Source: Pagrus major
Taxonomy: Eukaryota > Chordata > Actinopteri > Spariformes > Sparidae
Assembly (NCBI RefSeq): GCF_040436345.1
Contig: NC_133223.1
Span: forward strand, 13,397,613 to 13,461,612
Direction of reading: 5' to 3'
DNA: 64,000 bases
Below are positions 44,111-57,119 of the stretch, one piece after another. Both the position numbers and the translations under genes were made by a program. Position 1 is the first letter of the stretch, and each line of letters starts with the position of its first letter. Below the pieces are notes generated by a model that worked only from the letters and a program-made list of their open reading frames with translations, was not told the origin of the DNA and made no database searches.

Positions 44111-44642
44111 TGTTAGCTGCTTACATGAAGAATGTGTCAAAGTGCCACATGGGGCTCTGTTGTAACCTACCTGTCAACAGCAGAGGAGCTGCCCGGGCAT
44201 GCCCTTGGACACAGAGCTCTCGCCTTGAGCGGAGATCCAATTTCATAACATTTATGCTGAATTAACATGTCACCTCAATAATACATTAAATACACAACAG
44301 CCGTAAATGTCACTTGTTAAAAGTGTCACGGTTTGTCTGTGTCCTCTGGCTTGCACATGAGAAACTACCAACAAAACTTCACCCAGGGAAGTTCAAAATG
44401 TTATAATATGATATTATAAATAATATAGTAATTAAATGATTGGCACATCTTTATCTGATCATTTCAGGATGTATGGAAAACCATTTGTCTGCATTATCTC
44501 CTCTGAATAATTAAAAATAAATACATAACCTAATTTAGTAATTAAACACTAAACTGTCTGCAGTCTGGTGTCTGAGCCCAGCTTGGACCTGCATGACTCA
44601 GTATTGCTGAATAGCTCTGCTTGTGCTTACAGGTAGCTCAGT

Positions 44643-47600
44643 ATGAGTCGAGATGGGTGGATGAAGAAGAAAGCCAATGCCGGTGGTGACAATGGTTGGG
44701 CTGAGAGGGTGAGTATCTGTCATCTCATCATCATCAGCAGCGATGTTTGGCAGGAATCATACCAGTGTGAGGACATGCCCATAGTGAAAAGGACCGTGAA
44801 CTTGATGACTGAGGGAGTCTGACCTTAAAGGGACAGTTCACCCCAAATCATAACTACATATTCCCCCCCTTACCTGTATTGCTTTTTATCCATCTAAATC
44901 ATTTTGGTGTGAGTTGCAGAGTTTTGGAGATATCAGCCATAGAGATGTCTGCCTTCTCTTAAATATAATGGAACTAGATGACACTCGGCTTGCAGTGCTC
45001 AGAGTGCCCAAAAATATTGCTCACAGCGAGGTTATCTTGAGTAACTGTGTCATGATTTCTGGAAAGAGACAGTACTGTTGAGTGCCATCTAGTTCCATTA
45101 TATTCGAGAGAAGGCAGACATCTCTGAGGCTGATATCTCTTTCAGGGTGAAATGTCCTATAGTTGGATATATAGGTAACTTAATGGGAAGTTGTAAATAC
45201 TGAGTTGATTAAGTAAAGGCTATTCTGACTTTTAACACAACTGTAAGAGCTGCTTGTAGCCCATTACAAACCAAAATAAAATTAGTATCAGCATACAGGC
45301 AAGATAGTAATTCAACACCAAGCAGACCATATTTAATATCTGTGTAAGTTCATAAGCATTAATGTACAGATTGAATGGGTATGTGCAGTCTGCAAAGGAG
45401 AATGCACATGGTAGTTAAGGTTTGCAATCAGTGCAAATTAAGCAGGTTAAAAAACAAAGCCAATAATTAAGTTAAAAGTATTTGTACATTGAAAAAATGT
45501 TGATTGTTGCTGGAGTGTATATATAGAAATTGAGATAATGCATTGTTATAATCTTGTCTGAATGAGTCTGAATATATGTAATGTTTATCGATGCATCATG
45601 GCCAAGCATCATTTTTAGGGGGATTTTATGTAAATGTCAAAAATACTTGTAGAATATGCATATGTTTCAAGAATATGATTTAATATAAACAAATGTTTCT
45701 GTTCAGCGCTGAGATTCTGTTGTGAATGATTTTCTAACACCTTGTCCTGTCATTGCTCTCCTCCTTGTTTGCAGGGCGGCTACATGGCTGCCAAAGTGTC
45801 TAAGCTGGATGAGCAGTTTAAACTCGATGCCCCCAGAGAGAAACAGAAGGATGGTTCATGCTCCAGCATTTTCAGTGGAGTGTCCATCTACGTCAATGGA
45901 TACACAGGTAACACGATGCTGTAGCGCATGATATCACATAGCACACTTAATAAGTTTGTGTCTCCTCTCTCACACTCGTGTTGGTCCAGGGTGAAGAACT
46001 GAACAGTAATGCAAATCTGCTCAAAGAATGTCGCAGACGATTCCCTGTATTTCTTTTTCTGTCACCCAAAATTATAACTTCATTTTCAAAATATTCTGTA
46101 AAACTGTAGCTGTACAGAAAGATGTTATAATACTCTAACCCGTTTGTAATACATTTAACAATATATCCATGTTAATTGTCATGGACATACAGATCATGGC
46201 ATTATTTGGATAATACCAGGGAAAAAAACCCATCTTTCAGGTCATGGTTCATGTGATTATTGGGTCTTTTCTTTTTACTCAAGTATAGTTGCTGGTATTG
46301 ATCTTTTGTGCAGATCTTGGATAAGACTTTTGTCTTGTGTAGATAACTTGATGCACTTTACCAATGAGATCAGGTAACACTCAGGTGGCCTCCTGCTCAG
46401 TTCGTTATGGAGCGGACATTTTATTTTGTTATTTTATTATGGCTGCAACTAATGATTATTTGTTATTTATCAGTTAATCTGTCAATTTTTTTCATGATTA
46501 ATCAATAATCATTTAGTCTTTAACATGTCAAAAAAATGCTCTAGGCAATTACTCAGAGACCACAGTAATATCTTCAAATGGCTTCTTTTGTCTAACCAGC
46601 AGTCCAATAACCAAAGACTCTTCATTTACCATCATAAATGACAAAGAAAAGCAGCAAATCTTTACATTTAAAAAGCTCCAACCAGAAAATGTCGATTCAA
46701 CGACTAATTGAGTCAGCCTATCTGCGCAATGTTACTGTAAGATGTAGTAAAACAACTCAAACTGAAGTCATCATTTTATTGTCAGTTTGGTTTACTGTTT
46801 CATTTTTTTGCCTGTTTGTGAGCAGAGCCGAACGCAGATGAGCTACGCAGGCTGATGATGCTGCACGGCGGCCAGTTCCACACCTACTACTCTCGCTCCA
46901 AGACCACCCACATCATCGCCAATAACTTACCCAACAGCAAAATTCAGGAGCTCAAAGGGGAGAAGGTCATCAGGCCAGAGTGGATCACTGACAGGTGCTG
47001 AGCATGTTTTGCTAATTTAATATGGTAAAAATATAAGCTAAAAGAAGTTCCTGTGTTAACTTTGTCATTTGTTTAAAAACAGTGTCAAGGCTGGGCGTCT
47101 CCTGCCTTACCTGCAGTACCAGCTATATGCTAAACACAAAGGCCCACTCTTCCCCGGCATGACTTTGCGTCAGACCTCAGAGATCGCAGGACCCAGCCAG
47201 CCAAGCGTCCATCATAAGCTTCATCTGCCACCGCGCAGCCTTCAGCACTCTGTCCTCAACCATGAGCAGTCTTCATCATCCACCTGTCAGAATAACTCCG
47301 TCCCTCCCCCCGGTCACAGTCGACTTCACCAAGGCAACATCCAACCTCAGTCCATCCAGCACAACTCTGCAGCTCGCTCCATTAACCCTCAACCAAGTTA
47401 CTCAGATCCCAGGCACAGAGACCCTTTACACACCTTCCCCTACCCCACAAAACACCTGCACAAACCTCCACAGTCTACTCTTCAAACACCTCATCCCAGT
47501 CTCCAGCACCAGAGAGCCGGCCAACCACAACCTCAGATCAGCTCTTCTTGCAGCAGTGCCCAGAGCGGCTGCAAGGAAGCTGAATTAAAAATGTGAGTAT

Positions 47601-50600
47601 CCAACTTTTATCCCTTCATTTAAATTAGAAAGTTCTTCACACACAATGAGAACATGTGGTTACATTAATTCTGATTTTAAAAAAAACTTCTTTATTTTAC
47701 AGAAACGGATTAATGCAGACCTCATTGGACGTGATGAGCCATTCAAAAATGAATGAAATGCAAGAGTGTGGCAAAGATCCTCTCCCACAGGTGGTGAATG
47801 AAGCACCCCTGACCAACGGACATGCTCACCTTGTTAATGGTGCCTTAAAGCCAGAGGACCTGTCCCCTGTTACAGATGAATCCTCTGTTGACAAGGAGCT
47901 GCCTAAAAGCAGAGTCAAGAGTTCAGAAGACAAACCTCAGAATCCTCACACCAAACATGACCCGTACGAGTTTCCCCACAGTCCTCCAAAGCAATCCGAC
48001 CAGTCTCCCGTCTTTCGGGAGCATTCCAGCTCACAAGGAGCCAGTGGGCAGAGACCTCCACCTCCTACCTACCAGGAGGCAATAAAAGCCACCGAAAACC
48101 ACCTAAAACAGCTCCAGCCATCCTGCCAAGTTAATTCAGATCCTGAAAAGACTGCCCTTTCACCTGCCTCTCGACCTCTTTCACATGCTCCAATTCGGCT
48201 GAACGGAAGTCACCGCAATGCCTTTTCATTTGACACATCCTCACTCAACACGAGCGATGTAACAACCAAACCTGACCCTCCCACTGAGAAGTCATCATCA
48301 TCTAAGTCTTCAGCTCAGCTGCTGGCACAGACAGGCGGTTTGATCTCCGAGTTCTACTCTCACTCACGGTTACACCAGATCTCCACGTGGAGATCCGGCT
48401 TTTCTGAGTATGTCAATGAACTACATAGCAAACGGAAAGCAGCAGGGTCAAACTCCTTCTCTGGAAAAGAGCGACTGAGGAAATCTGTGGCCCAGCACTC
48501 TGCAGGCAGGCAAGGTAGGAAAGGAAAGGTTGCCTTGTTGCTTTTACCACTAACACCCAGGCTGCAAGAAGGATGTATTTGGGTGTCATGGTGGTTCAAA
48601 TTCTGACAGATGTTAGTTGAGTGTCTCTCTCATTCTGTGTGTCCTGTTGCTACTTGGTGTAAACTACCTTGAAATGAAAAAATGCTGAAAAAGATCTTTC
48701 AAAAAACTAAATGTGTCATAGCCCCAGTACTCACTTGTGTGGGATGTGTAGCTTCTCTCAGTTAAACTGAAAAAGTAAGCCTTATGTCCTTTCCTAAACA
48801 CTTTTCCTTGACCTCCATGGAAAATGTTGTGAGGTCAAAGAAAGATCTGAAGGAGAATTCAAAAGGACTCAGGAAAAGACAACTGTGATGCTAAGAGAAC
48901 CTGACATAGAGCTACATAATTATACAACGGTGGATGTTATTGTCCTGGTCTGCTGTATTCAATTTAAATGTTGCTGCCACAAAAAATTCTGGGATGGAAT
49001 TATCGCCTGTCATTTTTGTAAAGGATGGTCCAATGTGTCTTATGCTAAAGGAGATAAGAAAGGAAGCCTGTAAGCGCCTTTCCTTAGAATTTAAAATATT
49101 CAACCAGGTCTTATCATGGCTGCCACTTTGATAGTTCAGGTCTCAGCGAGGAACCTTCCTAAGCAAAAAAGATATTAAACCGCAACCTGGATGTCTTGGA
49201 ATGCATGTGGCATCTTTAGATGAAGTGTTCATGTCTTTTTGTGATTTGAAAAACATTTGTCTGATGATCTGTTTTGTGTTTGTGTGTTCAGGTACGTCAG
49301 CAAGCGTTAAATCATGTATTCTTCATGTGGACATGGACTGCTTCTTTGTGTCTGTGGGTATCCGACATCGACCAGACCTAAAAGGTAAGGCCCCTTTTTG
49401 TCAGTGAACGGTGTTCATATGTAGTGATCCCAATAATAGTCTCATTGATCCATTCAGTTCTCCTGGTTGAGTCGATGCTCTTCTTGCAGGGAAGCCTGTA
49501 GCTGTGACCAGTAACCGTGGAGAGGGCAGAGTGCCTCGGAGAGCTGGGGCCAACCCTCAGCTAGAGCAGCAGTACTATCAGAGGAAATATGCTCAACCTC
49601 AACCTGGTGAGATTCTTATACCCAACCTGTTTGTCTTGGAGCTCGCTACCTTACTTTATTGTAACATTCTTGTCCTGCCTCTCAGAGAGGGCAGAAGATG
49701 ATCTATACAGAACTCCTTCACAAGAGAGTCCTGACTCCCATACCAACGGAGTGGACCAGGATGCTGCTGCTCTCTCAATGGCAGAGATTGCATCTTGCAG
49801 TTATGAGGCGAGGTAAGGACGCACTTTCTTTTTAACACTTTGATTTTATTAGATCCTTTTAGCCCAGAAAGAGCATTCATAACTTGTATGCAAGTCTTTA
49901 AACAGTGAGGATGAGGAGGGGAAAGCTACCAACCACGTTCTGTATTTTAACAATTAATTATACATTTTTTCCATCTTGCAAATGAGTAAGTCATTTTTCA
50001 GTCTTTCCATCTCTTGAATTGCTTGATCTCTTGATGATTTAAGTCTGTTATCAACTGAACATGGGTCAGTCTGTAACCATTTACAGGTGACTGCTTTTTT
50101 TGCTGCTACAGCCTGTATTTTCAGGAGGTATCATTTTCTGTTATTCCTTCTGGTGGACCCAAGGATACACTTTCAAGTTCTCTAAACATCACAAATATAA
50201 GTATTAAAGCCTGACCAATATATTGGTTGGCTGATTCTGTCAGTCAAAATTGGCCTATCACAGGTATATCGGTGTCAACATACAGTCTATGTTGTCCGAT
50301 AAGCACCAATATGAAACCTTTTTTTTTTTTTGACAGAACATAATGCAAAAGACACTGGGTTAAGACATTTAAAAAAGAGTTAACTTTTTCAGTGCACTGC
50401 TCATTTTGGATTATTGTTAAACTGCCTCCATTGCTTTGTCACAAGTGTTTGAATACAAAATATCGATACATATCGGCCCCAAAAATTGAGTATAATTCAG
50501 GTTCTAATCAGTATTTTGGACTAACCACAATGTTAATAAATCGGTTCTTTCTTACAGACAGGCAGGTGTGAGAAACGGGATGTTTTTTGGCAAAGCAAAA

Positions 50601-53600
50601 CAGCTGTGTCCAGCGCTGCAGTCTGTCCCTTATGATTTTGAGGCCTATAAAGAGGTGGCTCTCACCATGTATGAGACTCTTGCAAGGTAAGAACTCCCTG
50701 GTCAGTTATTCACTTTCCTTGCATGCAAAATGACCTAAATCACACTTTCTTTCTTTTATTGTTTGTTCTTTGCAGTTACACCCATGACATCGAGGCTCTG
50801 AGCTGTGATGAAGTGTTGATAGATGGTTCTGCTCTGATAGTCGAGTTGGGTGTCAGCCCAGCAGATCTGGCCAAAGCAATCAGAGCAGACATCAAGGAGA
50901 AGACGGGATGCTGTGCTTCAGTAGGCATGGGTGAGTCTTATACTGTAAAATAGATCAAGACGTTGTTTCTGTTTTACAGACTCAAACTGACTATGTCATC
51001 TGTTCAGGCTCCAACATCCTGTTGGCTCGGCTGGCGACCCGTAAGGCCAAACCGGACGGGCAGTACTTCTTGAAGTCTGAAGAAGTAGATGATTTCATCA
51101 GGGACCTGCCAGTGACCAGCCTGCCAGGTAGATACAGCACCACCTGCTGGTCATAGCATTCAGTCTGCAGTCTTTAAGTGTCCTCGTGGTGGCTATTTGA
51201 TCAGTTGTTGTTTACTTCTTCTAGGTGTTGGGCCTGTTATGGGCAGGAAACTAGCTGCTATGGGTGTGAGGTCATGTGGGGACCTCCAACAGGTCAATCT
51301 GTCTCAGCTGCAAAAGAAATTTGGACCCCGGACCGGACAGACCCTGTTCCGCTTCTGCAGGGGGCTCGATGATAGGCCCGTCCGCTACGAGAAGGAAAGA
51401 AAGTCTGTCTCAGCTGAGATGAACTACAACATCCGCTTCACAAGGGTTAGACCTACTTCCTTTCACTTGAGCTATTTCTTCTGTCTCATCCCTGCATTTC
51501 CCACCTATCTGTCTAATATTCATGTCCCCCTTCCTCTGTGACCAGGTTGATGAGGCAGAGTGTTTCCTGTCTAACTTGTCCATGGAGGTGCAGAAACGTT
51601 TACAGGAGGCAGGACTGCGGGGTCGCAGAGTTACCCTGAAGGTGATGGTTCGCAAGATTGGAGCTCCACTGGAGCCGGCTAAATATGGCGGTCATGGGAT
51701 ATGTGATAACCTAGCCAGGTAACAGAGAGACTGTCTTTCCTGTACGTTATGAGTGATTGATAATGTAGTCATTCCATGGCTTATTCATGTCATTGTCACA
51801 GCCTAATTCTTTTCTGTCCCTTCTCTGCCAGGACTGTGATGCTTGCTGAATCCACTGACAAGGGTCAGCTGATTGCCACCGCCGTCATCAAGCTGTTCCA
51901 TGCCATGAAGTTGCAGGTTCAGGACCTGAGAGGCGTCGGCATTCAGGTTCAGCTCCTCGAAGGAAACCATTCTAGCCACAAGGACGCCACAGGTGTCCGG
52001 ACACGCTCCATCAAGGAGATGCTGGTGGAGCAGGGATTAAGTGCGAGATCAAGCAACAAAGGTTTGTGTGAAGCCTTTGTGTGTTCAGTTTCTAATCTTT
52101 AATGTCATCTGTGAAATGGATTGAGTTTGAGAACCGTGTTACAGATGCTGCTGTCAACAACACGCATCAGGAGAAGACTTCCTCAATGATCTCTCCATCA
52201 TCTGGCCCCTCTCCACATCCTATGTCCTCTCCTGAGCCAGTGCCAGGGACAAGCAGAGACCAGCAGGCCTGCAGACAAACTCCCAGACACTCTCGAGCAC
52301 GTCTTAACTTGAGTATTGAGGTTCCCTCCCCCTCACAGGTGAGGAGCTGAAGGAAATGTCTGAGCGATTAAACAACAACTGAAAGATAAGATGTTTTCAA
52401 CAAGTTTTTTTTTTTTATTCTTTATATCTAAGGTGGATCGGTCTGTATTGGAGGCCTTGCCTGCAAATCTGAGAGAACAAGTGGAGCAGTCGTGGATGAA
52501 CCAAAATGGGAAACCAAACAACCATCGGTCACCCAGTCCACTGCCCGCCGCTCCTCTTCCACAGCCTCCCACTCTGAAGTCTCGTCCAACCTCCCCACTT
52601 TGTCCTCCTACCTCTGCTCCTGCATTGTACACACCACCTGTTGGCACGTTGGTTCTGCAGATCCCAAACCAACCCGACAGTCCAGGGATTGTACTGGAGC
52701 TACCAAACTTCTCACAGGTAGAGACACAACCATTTGAGATTTTGATACATTTAATTTGACAACACAAAGAAAAAGAAAAATCAAATGACCTTTTTGTTAT
52801 TACATTTTTAAATTATTTTTGTTATCATCTTCTGTGAACTGGTTGGAGAGTAGGATAGATGTGTTTTAACACTTAACGATAGCAGGAGAAAGTCTATAGG
52901 AGTTGCTCAACATCCTCCTGGAACCATATTCTTTGTGGACAATCAATCTATGGTTTTGTCAAATGTCCACACTGTAATTTAACTGCTAGAAGGGCAAACC
53001 TTTATTAAACAAAGCTGATTTCATCGGGATTGGAAGTTCAGCTACACTTAATCTCTCGGCTGTCTGACTGCAGGTTGATCCGGACGTGTTTGCTGCCCTC
53101 CCCAAAGAGCTCCAGGAGGAACTGAAGTCTGCCTATAACCGCGTAACGAATGTCCAGCCCCAGGCGAAAATGTGTAAGTCCCCAATTATGATTTATATAG
53201 TTGTACAGGAATGCGTCCTGCTTTTTTCTTCCATTGACAACTTTTTTCAGAATACTGTACTTTCAACAGAGCGGTCTAGCAGCAAGCAAACAGAACCATA
53301 AAATAACATTTGTATAACAACCATAACAAAAATCTTTGGCTCTAACACTGTCATAGTTGTTTGGAAAAAAGATCACATTATGCATCTACATTCGATGAAT
53401 AACTTTATACGAAATGATTCTTTAATTGTGAAGGGATTTCTTAAAAAACCTCTCTAGGAATGTGAAAAAACCCTTATTATTGGCATGCATATTCTCTTAA
53501 TCTCATGGTTTTCCTCTTGGTTTCTCAGCAGTGGAGCATAAGAATCCTCTGTTGCAGCTAAAACAGTCAGGAGTCGGAATTGGCATCGGTCGGGTGAAGC

Positions 53601-54405
53601 GGCGCTACAAGAGAAAAAATGCAGTGAGCCCTGTTAAAAAAGGTCCTTCCCCTGTGAAGAGGCGTCAGACGACAAACAGCCCAGCCAAAACCCTACCACC
53701 TCCTATAAAATACAGGGAATCAGTGAATGTAGTAAAGGTGAGCATGTTAACAGTTTCACACATGAAGCTGATGGTCTTTTTTGTGTGGTGGCAGTTAATT
53801 CATCTTCCAACTCACGGCTGTTTTTCTTTTCCCAGACTGAATATGGACCCTCCACATCGACCTCAAAACCGGACATCCCAGAGTCCAAATCCATTCTTCG
53901 CCCGGCTCCAGCGTTGGCCGGCGCCTACGACCTGACAGACATTAAAACACTCCTACGGGAGTGGGTCACCACCATGACAGGTATACAGAGAAAGAACGTG
54001 CTCTTTCACAGCGCCAGCTCGTGCAGTTACCTATGTTGTTTGTAAGGCTGCAAAAATGCATTTTTATCACTTTTACCTTTTTGTTAGACCCCATGGAGGA
54101 GGATATCCTGCAGGTGGTGAAATACTGCACTGAACTGATTGACGATAAAGATCTGGAGAAGTTGGATTTGATTATAAAATATATGAAAAGGTAAGTGCTG
54201 CGCAGGTAATCCACAGTTCATTCCTCTACCTCCCTTGCTTTCTTTATTGTTGTCATTTATTCCTCACGTTGCTTGTTTAACTCTTTTGTGCAGACTCATG
54301 CAGCAGTCGGTGGAGTCTGTTTGGAGTATGGCATTTGACTTCATCCTAGACAACGTGCAGGTGGTTGTGCAGCAGACGTATGGTAGCACCCTGAAGATAA
54401 CATGA
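44643..54405 (+). CDS. rev1: rev1, DNA repair protein / Y-family dCMP transferase
   Basis: Inserts dCMP opposite abasic sites and damaged G, and scaffolds translesion polymerases on PCNA. Exons: 44643-44708, 45775-45907, 46826-46994, 47083-47592, 47703-48514, 49292-49384, 49490-49606, 49686-49812, 50558-50686, 50776-50930, 51008-51127, 51225-51445, 51546-51718, 51832-52061, 52145-52338, 52433-52717, 53074-53173, 53529-53737, 53836-53980, 54088-54190, 54294-54405; 4203 bp, 1400 residues, complete. Domains: BRCT (about 45-130; FSGVSIYVNGYT, HGGQFHTYYSRSKTTHIIA); N-digit FYSHSRLHQISTW; palm with HVDMDCFF (577/579) and SCDE (730/731), so all metal ligands are present; GHGICDN; two ubiquitin-binding motifs (SVLEALPANLREQVEQ about 1087; VFAALPKELQEELKSAY about 1183); C-terminal Pol eta/Rev7-binding domain (LLREWVTTMTDPMEEDILQV to QQTYGSTLKIT). 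Human REV1 has 1251 residues; the extra length is in the BRCT-catalytic linker. Confidence 0.97.
44825..45158. mobile_element. fold-back element in rev1 intron 1
   Basis: Starts TTAAAGGGACAGTTCACCCC and ends GGGTGAAATGTCC. The stretch 44926-44996 (GAGATATCAGCCATAGAGAT, GTCTGCCTTCTCTTAAATAT, AATGGAACTAGATGACACTC) is an inverted copy of 45070-45141 (GAGTGCCATCTAGTTCCATT, ATATTCGAGAGAAGGCAGAC, ATCTCTGAGGCTGATATCTC) with few mismatches, separated by a 75-bp loop. Transcribed, it would form a strong hairpin. Related to the insert at 22633-23221. Confidence 0.7.
46441..46712. repeat. dispersed non-autonomous element, copy 4
   Basis: GGCTGCAACTAATGATTATT at the left, then CATGATTAATCAATAATCAT, ATATCTTCAAATGGCTTCTT, CAGTCCAATAACCAAAGACT, AGCAGCAAATCTTTACATTT and TCGATTCAACGACTAATTG. 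The best preserved of the four copies; ends about 110 bp before rev1 exon 3. Confidence 0.65.
48515..49291. other. rev1 intron 5
   Basis: 777-bp intron between the linker exon and the first catalytic-domain exon. I see no repeat or additional exon. Confidence 0.5.
49813..50557. other. rev1 intron 8 with a TATATCGG-type repeat
   Basis: Contains AAGCCTGACCAATATATTGG, ATCACAGGTATATCGGTGTC and ATCGATACATATCGGCCCCA (about 50205-50490), a dispersed fish repeat also glimpsed near 12060 and 25565, plus a poly-T at 50319-50331. Confidence 0.45.
52718..53528. other. rev1 introns 16 and 17
   Basis: 52718-53073 and 53174-53528. Both A/T-rich with no recognisable element. Confidence 0.45.
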
Positions 54406-55660
54406 AGAAGGAGGGGTACTGTTTACCCTGTGCGTCACCACCGCTTTTTGTTTTGCTACTTTCACAAAATTGTGACAGCTAAATGATGTTTCTCCTCCTT
54501 CTCAACTGTGACAACACTGCAGCATCTGCCAGAATGTTCTCAGCGATCTCCTGAGACACAAATTAATGACTTCTCACACCTCTCACGGTACATTATTTTC
54601 TGTACTCGCTCTTTAAAGGTCAAGTAACACTAACTTAAATGCAGGAAATGTTTAGAATCTACTTACCGAAACCCAGATGGGTGATAATCGTAGCAGCTTT
54701 TTGGAAATTCATCCTTTTTTCATACGGAGTTCTTTTCTAAATAATTCTAAGACTCGTTTTCAAATGTACGTGAAATTTTATATAAAGATTTTTGCAGGCA
54801 GTGCTTAGCTTTTTCTTATACGTCCAGTTAAAGCCCAGCCTTTTAAGATTTAAAATTTCCCTCCTGGTGAGCGTTTACCGTCTGATAAAGCAGTTGAAGT
54901 CCCGTACGTGTTCCTAAGGTTTGAATAATGTTACACAGGCACATTTTAAAGTTTATTTTTTTCATGTATGCAGTTAAATCAGTCTAGGATTTAAATAATG
55001 GCAGTGGTGAACACAGTCATGTTCAAACTGATTTTAGAATCAGTTAGTGTTGTAGCACTAACACAGACATCAGACTTGCTAGGAATAAATACGTATGATT
55101 CATCATTGTCTCTTTGGTGCTCCATTCCACTTGTACTGACCTGTGAAATTTCTAGAACTGCTATGTCACAAAAAAAGCAAAACAAAATATACTCTGCTGC
55201 ATACGGTAGTATCTTTTTTCTTGTCTCTCGCAAAAAAGTGCCAAACCCTGTTATTAAAGTGTGTAAATAATGTTTTTAAAGACACTTGTTCAAAGTTTTA
55301 AAAGAAAAGATGAACGCGGAGGGTTTACCTCTTGTATTGTTTACACGTAGTGAATTCTTAGTAACTGTCTTTAAATTGTAAATTTTCTCACTCTTTTAAT
55401 TGTTTGTAAGTGTTCGAACGTGGAAATCAGAAGCTGGCCAAAGCACTTCATATGAGGTTAACTGTTGATTCTCAGTAGCACTCGTTGGACCGATGTTGGA
55501 GGGGGTTATGGTGATCAATAAGTAGCCTATGCATATCTATTTTTCACTAACAAGTAAGATGTCCTTCAATATAATGTAACATGTCATACAGTCTTTGTAT
55601 CTGGAGTAAATCTTGGTTTTCTACTGTGTTTCCAGCTAGTTTTACATATCTGAATATTGA

Positions 55661-55666
55661 AATAAA
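55661..55666 (+). terminator. rev1: poly(A) signal AATAAA for rev1 (likely)
   Basis: Canonical hexamer in TTGAAATAAAGCAG, 1.25 kb after the stop codon. Confidence 0.45.
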
Positions 55667-55671
55667 GCAGT

Positions 55672-55901
55672 CAGAACCCATCGGCTATCATCTGATGATG
55701 ATTTGGCCTCTGAGGGCAACAGCCAGTGTTGTGTGGCTTCAGGTGTAGCCAGCGGATATCTGGATAACAGATAAACTGAGCCAAGACTTCCTCTGTCATG
55801 CAGTGTACGAATTTCTTGTTGAGATGACTATAAACAGATATCTGCATGACTGATTGCAGCTGATAAAAAGCGAAATCGAATTTAGAAGATAGCCGATGGG
55901 C
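55672..55901. mobile_element. inverted-repeat element CAGA.CCCATCGGCTATC
   Basis: Left CAGAACCCATCGGCTATCAT and right AGATAGCCGATGGGCTCTG are inverted copies (about 20 bp); 230 bp long. Internal GCGGATATCTGGATAACAGA and AACAGATATCTGCATGACTG are also related inverted words. Lies 6 bp past an AATAAA of rev1. Confidence 0.6.
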
Positions 55902-56560
55902 TCTGAGATTGCATTTTGGCCATTGAGTTCCACCTCTTTTGCTCACCACACAAACTGTTTACCTGCATGCAACTAAAGCTCACCCAAACATGATTGGTCA
56001 ATAATAATTGGACCACAAACAGAAGCCAGGACGCTTTAGATAACAAAATATCCTAGACACATATACCTGCATTCATATTCAGATATCTGTTTATAGAGAT
56101 TGCCTGATTTTTTTACTTGGAAACCCATCATACGTATTTGTGTATTTACGTTGGAGACATTTGTACGGCTCGTGGCTACATCATTGTATTTCTGTGAAGT
56201 TAACCTTTATGATTGGTTATTTGAAGTACTTTGCAGACGCGACTGGCTGGCTAGCTTGTGATGTCACCATGCAGGACATTGTGTGTGTGGTTGAAAAGTT
56301 TGTTTAAAACAGTTTCTCTATATGCAAACCAAATCAATCTGTCCTTTTTTAAACTTGTTGAAATGAATGTAATTCAGAATGTGCAAGTCTCCACTCACTT
56401 TGAAGATGTTTGCTTCTCTCTCCACCTGTCATATCTTGCCAGAAGTTAAAATTGGCCAGTCTTGACTTCTCTTAACTGGCTTGTGCCTGAAGACCTGAAG
56501 CTGTGAACTTGTTTGTAAGTTTTCTAAATCTTGGTAATAAACTGTAAACTCTGTATTAAC

Positions 56561-57119
56561 TTATTTGTCTTTGTCACTTTTTAAAGCTACAGACTGAAAA
56601 GAAGAAGGGTGTCCAATCAAGTAAACGTTGGTTGGGAGGGAAAGTAGTATTCAGTACTTTGATACTCAAAACTTTGATATCAACATAAAGTGTTTTTTTA
56701 TGTTGTTGCCTTTTTTAATTATGTTTGCAGTGTGCTTGCATGCATTAAATCCACAAATGTGCAAACACACTCAAATATAGTATGTTTGTGCCATTAAACT
56801 GTGGGATCAATAACCCCTATATACACCGCTACAGTGATTTTCTTAACAAGTTTGTACATGTTATTGTTTTTATATTTGCAATATTAAGCCAAGTTTGTAT
56901 TAATTTTTTTTATTATTTACTATTATTAAATAGTAATAATAAATTATCAAAAGTAATCATAATAAGGATGTTTTGTGTCGGTATGTATCATAATTGCGTT
57001 TGAAATTATGTTTAAAAAAGGGATATTGTAACCATATCACGTTGAATTAACTAATTTCTCTTTTTTATTTATTTTATTGCTGGTTTTTTTTCTTTATTGA
57101 CAAAACGAGAAGATACAAA
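56561..57119. other. intergenic region rev1-txndc9
   Basis: A/T-rich, with poly-T and TATTATTTAC runs near 56905-56960. No eif5b-like exon or other coding sequence seen. Confidence 0.5.

Larger units (their letters stand above)
40700..44632. other. intergenic region aff3-rev1
   Basis: Contains the GCAATATGG-type repeat copy (about 40970-41300), a CpG-enriched stretch at about 41640-42460, the (CAATA)5 tract at 43250-43274, and the likely rev1 promoter (43700-44110). No coding exon recognised; the 148-codon frame at 42975-43421 has no family features. Confidence 0.5.
44709..46825. other. rev1 introns 1 and 2
   Basis: Intron 1 (44709-45774) carries the fold-back element 44825-45158. Intron 2 (45908-46825) carries dispersed element copy 4 (46441-46712). 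Nothing else recognised. Confidence 0.55.
54406..56560 (+). other. rev1: rev1 3' untranslated region and possible poly(A) sites
   Basis: After TGA at 54403-54405 there are AATAAA signals at 55661-55666 and 56536-56541. The first would give a 1.27-kb 3'UTR and lies at the left edge of an inverted-repeat element. No second gene is visible here. Confidence 0.45.
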
